A stretch of DNA of 6,143 bases, from contig JAUVIQ010000178.1 in NCBI GenBank assembly GCA_030592655.1, positions 1-6,143 on the forward strand, written 5' to 3'. The notes beneath the pieces were generated by a model. The model had not been told where the DNA came from and ran no database searches. It saw only the letters and a program-made list of their open reading frames with translations. This DNA is from Planctomycetales bacterium. GTDB lineage: Bacteria; Planctomycetota; Phycisphaerae; SM23-33. A program made the position numbers and the translations under genes. Positions 1-4,769 of the stretch are shown here, one piece after another. Position 1 is the stretch's first letter. Each line of letters begins with the position of its first letter.

Positions 1-74
1 TGGGCGCGACAGGACTCGAACCTGTGACTTCTTCCTTGTAAGGGAAGCGCTCTAGCCAACTGAGCTACGCGCCC
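1..74 (-). tRNA. tRNA-Val (anticodon UAC)
   Basis: Read on the minus strand, this is a complete cloverleaf. The 7-bp acceptor stem is gggcgcg (74-68) paired with cgcgccc, followed by discriminator A at position 1. The D arm contains agctcagttggctagagc, the anticodon stem is CTTCC/GGAAG around the loop CTTACAA, and the T arm carries ggttcgagtcc. With U33 fixed, the anticodon is UAC, which reads GUA and other valine codons. The window ends at the discriminator base, so whether CCA is encoded in the DNA cannot be seen. A promoter-like sequence lies 10 nt upstream. Confidence 0.96.
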
Positions 75-84
75 GATTTTCATA

Positions 85-112
85 AGTATATCAGCCAATC
101 CGTCATCTGCAA
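85..112 (-). promoter_or_regulatory. Promoter of the tRNA-Val gene
   Basis: On the minus strand, TTGCAG (112-107) is separated by 16 nt from TATACT (90-85), close to the sigma70-type consensus TTGACA/TATAAT. The -10 box ends 10 nt before the first base of the tRNA, which suits a short 5' leader removed by RNase P. The element lies in the intergenic space to the left of the aldo/keto reductase start. The assignment rests on motif match and position only. Confidence 0.55.
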
Positions 113-157
113 GAATTGCTGCTGGACAGAGCGACAGGTCGGGATAATATAGCGGCT

Positions 158-1144
158 ATGAAATACACAAAAATCGCACAAGGACAATTGAAAATCTCTT
201 CGGTGTGCCTGGGATGCTGGGCGCTGGTGGGCGATGCGACCTGGGGATCGCAGGAAAAGGACGACTCGATCGCAACGATCCGCGCAGCCGTTGACGTCGG
301 TATAAACTTCTTCGACACAGCCGAGTTTTACGGAACAGGCTACAGCGAGCAGATACTCGGCGAGGCGCTCGGCGCAGACCGCGATAAAGTTATCATCGGA
401 AGCAAGTTTATCAAAGGCGCCAAGGCCGAGGAAATTACCGCCGCCTGCGAAAGAAGCCTGACCAACCTGGGAACCGATTACATCGACCTGTATCACATCC
501 ATTGGCCCAACCGGAACGTCCCGTTCGCCGAAACCGTTCGCGCGCTGGAAGACCTCAAGTCCGCAGGTAAGGTTCGCCACCTGGCTGTGTGCAACTTCGG
601 CCCGGCAGACCTTTCGGATATACTCGACCTGATGGTCCCGTCGGTCAACCAGTTGCCCTACAACCTTCTCTGGCGGGCGATAGAATTCGAGGTACTCCCG
701 GCGTCCCTGGCTGCCGAGGTTCCGATAACATGCTACAGCCCGATGATGCAGGGACTCCTTACGGGTAAGTTCCGCAGCGCCGACAACGTTCCCGCCGGAC
801 GTGCCAGGACCCGCCTGTACAGTGGCGACCGCCCCGAAGCCTCCCACGGCGAAGCCGGCGCAGAAGAAGAAACTTTCACCGCTATCGCCGAAATCGCCGA
901 AATCGCCGAGAAGTCCGGCCTGGATATGGCGGCAATGACACTGGCGTGGCTGATTCGCAAGCAAAGCGTCGCAAGCGTAATAGCCGGCGCTCGCTCACCG
1001 GAACAGGTTCAACACAACGCCGCTGCCGGCGACCTGACACTTTCGGACGACGTATCGGCCAGGCTGGATGAAATAACCGAACCGCTCAAGCAGAAAATGG
1101 GACCAAACGCCGATATGTGGAACACCCCCTCGCGGATGCGATAG
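158..1144 (+). CDS. Aldo/keto reductase, 328 aa
   Basis: A predicted cytosolic NAD(P)H-dependent oxidoreductase that would reduce an aldehyde or ketone (possibly of a sugar) to an alcohol, or the reverse. The sequence shows the family's catalytic tetrad: D53 and Y58 in NFFDTAEFYGTGYSE, K83 in VIIGSKF and H115 in DLYHIHWPN. The motif YNLLWRAIE lies mid-protein, and a C-terminal cofactor-phosphate region GARSPEQVQHNAAA (about 277-290) resembles that of NADP-binding members. At 328 aa the length is normal for a full (beta/alpha)8 barrel. ATG at 158 is chosen because family homology begins there (MKYTKIAQGQLKISSVCLG); an in-frame TTG at 116 would add 14 unrelated residues. No Shine-Dalgarno sequence precedes 158. 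Residues 243-251 are a triple IAE repeat encoded by three 9-nt units. The gene converges with the regulator, 2 bp apart. The substrate is unknown; the family call is firm. Confidence 0.93.
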   Translation: MKYTKIAQGQLKISSVCLGCWALVGDATWGSQEKDDSIATIRAAVDVGINFFDTAEFYGTGYSEQILGEALGADRDKVIIGSKFIKGAKAEEITAACERSLTNLGTDYIDLYHIHWPNRNVPFAETVRALEDLKSAGKVRHLAVCNFGPADLSDILDLMVPSVNQLPYNLLWRAIEFEVLPASLAAEVPITCYSPMMQGLLTGKFRSADNVPAGRARTRLYSGDRPEASHGEAGAEEETFTAIAEIAEIAEKSGLDMAAMTLAWLIRKQSVASVIAGARSPEQVQHNAAAGDLTLSDDVSARLDEITEPLKQKMGPNADMWNTPSRMR

Positions 1145-1146
1145 GC

Positions 1147-2355
1147 TCATCCAGACCGGCTGCGGAATTGCTTGCGCCAAGCGCCGGGGGTCATGCCGGT
1201 GGCCTTCTTGAAGGCCAGGTTCATGTGCGTGATGCTGTCGAATCCGCATTCCGGGGCGATGGCTTCGAGTGTCTTGTCGGTCTGCGACAGGAGCGCCTTA
1301 AACCTTTCGATTTGCACCCGCCGGATTTCTGCGAACGGGCCGCAGCCGAGGACCTTCTTAAACCGCCGCTCCAGAGGCCGGCGCGACAGGCGCACGTGCT
1401 TCATCACGTCTTCGGCGCGGATGCCGTCGCAGGCGCGTTCTCGGATATACCGGACGGCCCGGACGACGTAAGGGTCCTCAACGGCCAGCACGTCGGTGCT
1501 TTGACGGGTTGTTACGCCAATCGGCGGCAGCAGGATGGGGCGTTTCGGGGCCTTCCGGCCACGGAGCACGGCGTCCAGGAGTTTGGCTGCTTCACGACCC
1601 ACCTGCTCGCCAGGGACGGCGATGCTGGAAAGGTGCGGATGAGACAGGTTGCAGAACACATCGTCGTCCTCGACACCGAGGACGGCGACCTCTTCCGGAA
1701 CGCGGACACCGGTCCGCCGGCACACCTCACATATCCACAGCCCTACGTCGTCGTCGATGCAGAACAGCCCCAGCGGCTTGGCGAGAGTCGCCAGCCAGCG
1801 GCGCATTGTCTCAGAACTGCCGGTAACGGCGGACAGTGGTTCGCCGCATTCCGGGCACTTTCCCCTGGGGTCGAACACGTCGCAGGTCAGTTTTCTCCGC
1901 CGCAGCGCTTCAACGAAGGCATCACCGCGATACGGACAGTGGAAGGTCTGGCCCGAGCCGATCATCCCGAAATTGCGAAAGCCTCGATTGACAAAGTATT
2001 CAGCGGCCATTTCGCCTATCGCCACAGGATCAATGTCCACATACGGCAAGCCGGCAAACTCACGTGTCGAAGCCCATACCCCCACGCCCACCGCGGTCAG
2101 ACCGTATCGGCGAGCGAAGGGGGCGTACTTCCGCGGCCGGCGCATTGAGATCATTCCAACCGGGTTAAGACTCCGCAGCCGGTCCCGGTCATCGCCGCGA
2201 GAGAATAGGCCTTGCTGAAGCACCCACAGGCCACGCAGCGGGGTGTGCCGGTTGAACCCCAACAGAACCTGCCGGGCAAACTGGCGATCCAGGGAAAAGT
2301 CCGCCAGGATTACTTTCGCGTCATCCTTAGTCTTTTTCCTCTTGGCTGTCTTCAT
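1147..2355 (-). CDS. XylR-like hybrid regulator (LacI-type sensor plus AraC DNA-binding domain), 402 aa
   Basis: A predicted sugar-responsive transcription factor. Residues about 14-290 look like a LacI/periplasmic-binding-type effector domain: VILADFSLDRQFARQVLLGF at the start, VDIDPVAIGEMAAEYFVNRGFRNFGMIG at 106-133, FCIDDDVGLWICEVCR around 200, VPEEVAVLGVEDDD at 219-232 and SSIAVPGEQVGREAAKLL at 243-260. Residues about 297-397 form an AraC-type double helix-turn-helix (RAEDVMKHVRLSRRPLERRFKK, then LEAIAPECGFDSITHMNLAFKK ending near GMTPGAWRKQF). This order and length match E. coli XylR-type proteins. ATG at 2355 is chosen because AGGGAG lies about 8 nt upstream; the frame extends further only to a TTG at 2415. 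Two CxxC pairs (C167/C170 and C209/C212) are not something I expect in XylR and may bind a metal. The gene is divergent from the PEP-CTERM unit, so it probably controls that unit and perhaps itself. Effector unknown. Confidence 0.92.
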   Translation of the reverse strand: MKTAKRKKTKDDAKVILADFSLDRQFARQVLLGFNRHTPLRGLWVLQQGLFSRGDDRDRLRSLNPVGMISMRRPRKYAPFARRYGLTAVGVGVWASTREFAGLPYVDIDPVAIGEMAAEYFVNRGFRNFGMIGSGQTFHCPYRGDAFVEALRRRKLTCDVFDPRGKCPECGEPLSAVTGSSETMRRWLATLAKPLGLFCIDDDVGLWICEVCRRTGVRVPEEVAVLGVEDDDVFCNLSHPHLSSIAVPGEQVGREAAKLLDAVLRGRKAPKRPILLPPIGVTTRQSTDVLAVEDPYVVRAVRYIRERACDGIRAEDVMKHVRLSRRPLERRFKKVLGCGPFAEIRRVQIERFKALLSQTDKTLEAIAPECGFDSITHMNLAFKKATGMTPGAWRKQFRSRSG

Positions 2356-2394
2356 CTCTGCTCTCCCTTGGTTGTAAAACCGCCCCGGCCGCCA

Positions 2395-2443
2395 CGCAAA
2401 TCGGCCCCGCCGCAAACATAGAAAATACTAGCCGCAAAGCGGC
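2395..2443. promoter_or_regulatory. Candidate operator: CGCAAA repeats and GC palindrome
   Basis: CGCAAA occurs three times in the same orientation at 2395-2400, 2411-2416 and 2433-2438. The last two are part of an 8-bp direct repeat GCCGCAAA (2409-2416 and 2431-2438) spaced 22 bp, about two helical turns. The second copy is also the left half of a palindrome GCCGC-aaa-GCGGC (2431-2443) that ends 1 bp before the rightward -35 box. AraC-family proteins commonly bind direct half-sites about 21 bp apart, so this is a plausible target of the adjacent regulator. The repeats are short and the DNA GC-rich, so chance is a real alternative. Confidence 0.4.
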
Positions 2444-2453
2444 CTTGACACAA
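2425..2453 (-). promoter_or_regulatory. Weak candidate promoter of the regulator gene
   Basis: On the minus strand, TTGTGT (2453-2448) and TAGTAT (2430-2425) are separated by 17 nt. Both boxes are imperfect, and the leader to the regulator ATG would be about 60-65 nt. The -35 box would overlap the opposing rightward -35 box, and the GCCGCAAAGCGGC palindrome would fall inside the spacer, an arrangement suited to autorepression. The call rests on weak motif matches. Confidence 0.28.
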
Positions 2454-2472
2454 TAAGAAAATCAAATATAAT
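2445..2472 (+). promoter_or_regulatory. Consensus sigma70-type promoter for the PEP-CTERM unit
   Basis: TTGACA at 2445-2450 and TATAAT at 2467-2472 both match the vegetative sigma consensus at six of six positions, with a 16-nt spacer. The surroundings are markedly AT-rich against GC-rich flanks. Transcription would start near 2479, giving a leader of roughly 215 nt before the ATG at 2697. The leader includes the repeat element at 2540-2630. A full-consensus promoter would be strong unless held off by a repressor, which fits the regulator gene next door. Confidence 0.72.
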
Positions 2473-2518
2473 ACATAATGTAAAGTGAGTGAATCAGAAC
2501 AAGCAAGGCCTGTCAGAG

Positions 2519-2552
2519 AAAGGAGGTAATTCGAGTGCAGGTTAGTCGCCGG
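2519..2552 (+). other. Strong ribosome binding site with a six-codon GTG reading frame
   Basis: AAGGAGG (2519-2525) is one of the best Shine-Dalgarno sequences in the window and is followed at good spacing by GTG at 2535. That frame reads V-Q-V-S-R-R and then meets TAG at 2550-2552, inside the left arm of the repeat element. It could be a tiny leader peptide. It could also be the original start region of the downstream gene, separated from its coding sequence when the repeat element arrived. The similar string agagaaagga recurs just ahead of the real ATG at 2697. Both readings are inference. Confidence 0.3.
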
Positions 2553-2630
2553 TAGTCAGTAGCCCGTAGCCGGGAAAAAACGGATTTCTCTTTTTTGGAA
2601 CTGGCTACTGACTACCGGCTACTGAGTACC
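2540..2630. repeat. Palindromic repeat element built from GGTAGTCAGTAGCC units
   Basis: A perfect 17-bp inverted repeat, GCCGGTAGTCAGTAGCC (2548-2564) and its complement (2603-2619), brackets a 38-nt spacer. The right arm holds two tandem 14-nt units, GGCTACTGACTACC (2603-2616) and GGCTACTGAGTACC (2617-2630), identical at 13 of 14 positions. The left arm holds one clean unit on the other strand (2551-2564) flanked by degraded copies. Inside the spacer, a run of six A (2575-2580) can pair with six T (2591-2596), so the RNA could fold into one long interrupted hairpin. I recall similar TAGTCAGTAG-type dispersed repeats from other bacterial genomes, but cannot confirm that here. It lies in the leader of the PEP-CTERM gene and has no transposase. 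Confidence 0.8.
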
Positions 2631-2696
2631 AAACTCGGTGGACCGTCCGCCGGGACGAAAACAGAGGATCATTTTAAGAGAGAAAGGAAAGCAAAG

Positions 2697-3746
2697 ATGA
2701 GAAACACAACGATTTTATTGGCAGTAGTGGCGGTATTGGCACTGACGGGATCGGCGTGGGCCGATGAGATCTCCTCCTGGAAAAGTGGAACCAATCTTGC
2801 CAGCCACAGTTGGTTCGATACCGCCAACTGGACCAACGGCATGCCGGACAAGGATTTAATTGAGGCCCACATCCAGAATGTCGCGGCCGATTACTGCGAA
2901 TTCGGTAACAGCGGCAGCAACACCGTGTGGTACGCCAGGAGATTGATCGTGGGAACGGACGGGGTGGCGAACAACGGCTACCTCACAATCAACAATACGT
3001 ACGGGACTACACCGCGCCTTCACGCCGAGAAAGCCATGACCGTCTATGCCGGCGCGACCATCACCCATACAGCCGGGTCTCTGCGGTGGCAGAACGCGTC
3101 AACCATGGCTGGGACCTACAACTTCTCGGGCGGTCGAGTCGGTGCTTACCACAAGACGGATATTTCAGGCCAGTTCAACTGCACCGGTAGTGGGACTTTT
3201 GACGGAGACATCCGTCGGGAGACCATCAAGTCAGGTGGGGCGCTCAACGTCGGAGGCGACGTAACGGTAAGCGGCTCCTTCCACATCGAGGCCGGCGGGA
3301 CCATCAAGATCAGCGGTTCGGGTGCGGGGACGGCCACTTTTACCGTCAAGGAAAGTGCCTACAATTATGACCCCGGCAGCGGCAGTGGGCAGTACTACTG
3401 GGCACAGAGCGGCTTGCTGCACGTCGAACTCGATAGCAGCGGTTGCACCCAGATTAAGGTCCTTGATGAGGGCGAAGGCGAGGCTGAGTTCCTCACCGGT
3501 GCAACACTCGATGTGGACCTGCTCGGCTTCACGCCGACGCAGAATCAGGTGTTCTGGCTGCTTGATGCCGACACCATCACAGGCAAGGCCAACCTGTCCC
3601 TGGTGAACAGTTCCAACTGGGAGATCGTGTGGGACGACGAAACCAATCCCACCGACATGGGCGTAAAGTACGTTCCCGAACCGGCGACGCTGGCGCTGTT
3701 GACCCTTGGCGGCCTGAGCGGCCTGCTCCGCCGACGCCGGCGTTAA
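2697..3746 (+). CDS. PEP-CTERM surface protein, 349 aa
   Basis: A predicted exported protein handled by the exosortase system and destined for the envelope or extracellular matrix. It begins with a signal peptide (MRNTTILLAVVAVLALTGSAWA, cleavage likely after A22). It ends with a PEP-CTERM signal at 326-349: VPEP at 326-329, a hydrophobic segment, then five arginines. The mature part is rich in Gly, Ser, Thr and Asn. Near its start is WFDTANWTNGMPDKD, typical of planctomycete PEP-CTERM proteins. A run of short beta-strand-like repeats follows (YLTINNTYG, AMTVYAGATITHTAGSLRW, GGALNVGGDVTVSGSFHIEAGGTIKISGSG), suggesting a beta-solenoid. ATG at 2697 is preferred because AAAGGA lies 8 nt upstream and the signal peptide starts there; an in-frame TTG at 2595 lies inside the repeat element. 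It is the first gene after the consensus promoter. The exosortase is not in this window, and the function beyond surface location is unknown. Confidence 0.9.
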   Translation: MRNTTILLAVVAVLALTGSAWADEISSWKSGTNLASHSWFDTANWTNGMPDKDLIEAHIQNVAADYCEFGNSGSNTVWYARRLIVGTDGVANNGYLTINNTYGTTPRLHAEKAMTVYAGATITHTAGSLRWQNASTMAGTYNFSGGRVGAYHKTDISGQFNCTGSGTFDGDIRRETIKSGGALNVGGDVTVSGSFHIEAGGTIKISGSGAGTATFTVKESAYNYDPGSGSGQYYWAQSGLLHVELDSSGCTQIKVLDEGEGEAEFLTGATLDVDLLGFTPTQNQVFWLLDADTITGKANLSLVNSSNWEIVWDDETNPTDMGVKYVPEPATLALLTLGGLSGLLRRRRR

Positions 3747-3765
3747 TTGACAATCGATTTAGGTC

Positions 3766-3800
3766 CACAGTCCGTGGTTTATCTCCTTCCACGGGCTGTG
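3766..3800 (+). terminator. 12-bp stem-loop after the PEP-CTERM gene, without a U tract
   Basis: CACAGTCCGTGG (3766-3777) pairs with CCACGGGCTGTG (3789-3800) over 12 positions, one of them a G-U wobble, around an 11-nt loop. It starts 20 nt after the stop codon. The following bases (agctagacaagaag) are not a T run, so it is not a classic intrinsic terminator. It may be an mRNA 3'-end stabiliser or processing site that sets different levels for the PEP-CTERM and downstream genes, or a weak terminator. Confidence 0.5.
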
Positions 3801-3896
3801 AGCTAGACAAGAAGAAGGGGGATGCTTCTTTCGTCTGTTGCGACGACAGGGCGTCCCTCTGTTTTCAAGCCTGCTCATCCTGCTTGTGAGACTGCG

Positions 3897-4724
3897 ATGA
3901 AACAGACAAAGGGTTTTACGTTGGTGGAACTGCTCGTGGTAGTGGCGATCATCGCACTGCTGATCAGCATACTGCTGCCCACTCTTGGCCGGGCGAAGGA
4001 AGCGGCCAGGCAGGCGGTTTGTCTGGCAAACCTCAGCGGCATCCAGAAGGGCTGGGTCATGTACGCCGGCGAGAATCGTGACCGCCCGCCGATATTGCCC
4101 GACATCAACCAGGCTACCGCTGACTACGCCGATGATTTGCGGATGGGCGATGAATGCACTGCAGCGGCGCTCGGCGAGGGCGCACAGCAGAACCTCTGCC
4201 TGCTGGTGAAGATCGGCGTCGTGCAGTGGAATATGTTCATCTGCCCCTCCTCGGAGAACAAGGAGGCCAACCGCACCGGCGCCGGCAGGAAGTTCGGCCT
4301 GGGCGAGACCGTCGCCGGCGAAAACACAAATTACTGCGATTACGCCATCCAGATTCCCTACAAGGGCCAGTGGGTTGACTGGGCCCAGGATTACGAGAAT
4401 CGATGCCCACTGGACAAGCACATATCCGGCGGCGTCCCCATCCTCGCCGACCGGCCTCCCGAAGGCAGCCTGACTTCGGATTGGAGCGCCAACCACCCTG
4501 ACGACGGCGAGAGCCTCCTGTACGCCGACGGACACGTGAGGTTCTCCAAAGATGAGAACGCCGACGGCATGAAGAATACCGGCGGATGGTGCGGCGATAA
4601 CTTCTATACGCACGGCCGCTGGGACACCACCGACAAGGATAACCCCATGCTGATTAGCAACTATTCTTCCGTGAAGCTGCCGCGATCCACCAAGGACGCG
4701 GTTTTGTATTGGTGGGGACCTTAG
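3897..4724 (+). CDS. Pseudopilin-like protein with type IV N-terminal methylation motif and H-X-DG region, 275 aa
   Basis: A predicted inner-membrane/periplasmic protein related to type II secretion pseudopilins and type IV prepilins. The N terminus MKQTKG|FTLVELLVVVAIIALLISILLP is a textbook prepilin signal: a 6-residue leader, cleavage after G6, methylated F7, and E11 at mature position 5, followed by one hydrophobic helix to about residue 28. Further on are a CP motif (MFICPSSE, 113-120) and, near the C terminus, an H-X-DG element (H200, D211-G212, in NHPDDGESLLYADGHVRF). This element is common in planctomycete and verrucomicrobial pseudopilin families. Here there are 10 rather than the usual 9 residues between H and DG. 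ATG at 3897 gives the usual short leader; the frame extends to ATG 3822, with a G-rich stretch directly abutting it, which would give an atypical 31-residue leader. The Shine-Dalgarno signal before 3897 is poor. It lies 150 nt after the PEP-CTERM gene and 42 nt before the beta-helix gene. Confidence 0.9.
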   Translation: MKQTKGFTLVELLVVVAIIALLISILLPTLGRAKEAARQAVCLANLSGIQKGWVMYAGENRDRPPILPDINQATADYADDLRMGDECTAAALGEGAQQNLCLLVKIGVVQWNMFICPSSENKEANRTGAGRKFGLGETVAGENTNYCDYAIQIPYKGQWVDWAQDYENRCPLDKHISGGVPILADRPPEGSLTSDWSANHPDDGESLLYADGHVRFSKDENADGMKNTGGWCGDNFYTHGRWDTTDKDNPMLISNYSSVKLPRSTKDAVLYWWGP

Positions 4725-4750
4725 GACGCCGTTAACTTACTGAAAGAGCG

Positions 4751-4769
4751 AAAGGAGACTCCGAAGGTG
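4751..4769 (+). promoter_or_regulatory. Ribosome binding site fixing a GTG start
   Basis: AAAGGAG (4751-4757) is followed after 9 nt by GTG at 4767-4769. The frame then opens directly into a signal peptide and remains open to the window end. There is no ATG nearby in this frame, so this site decides the start of the last gene. Confidence 0.8.

Noticed and set aside
80..964. Minus-strand open frame of 294 codons opposite the aldo/keto reductase
   Set aside because: Its composition is low-complexity and unfamiliar, and the opposite strand encodes a complete catalytic tetrad.
1117..2148. Long plus-strand open frame of 343 codons opposite the regulator
   Set aside because: It lies antisense to a clear XylR-like gene, shows no recognisable domain, and is the kind of stop-free shadow expected in GC-rich coding DNA.
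2485..2529. A 14-codon GTG frame just after the predicted transcript start
   Set aside because: It begins only a few bases after the predicted transcript start, has no ribosome binding site and no recognisable sequence.
2540..2630. CRISPR array or insertion sequence
   Set aside because: The units are inverted and tandem without regular unique spacers, there are no cas genes, and no transposase frame is present.
2595..2696. N-terminal extension of the PEP-CTERM protein from TTG at 2595
   Set aside because: It would translate the right arm of the repeat element and bury the signal peptide 34 residues inside; a good ribosome binding site precedes ATG 2697.
3747..3782. TTGACA at 3747-3752 as a promoter for the pseudopilin gene
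   Set aside because: No acceptable -10 box lies 15-19 nt downstream; the nearest AT-rich hexamer is about 24 nt away inside the hairpin.
3822..3896. Longer pseudopilin start at ATG 3822
   Set aside because: The G-rich stretch directly abuts this ATG, leaving no usable spacing, and the leader before the cleavage glycine would be 31 residues instead of the usual handful. Some uncertainty remains because the site before 3897 is weak.
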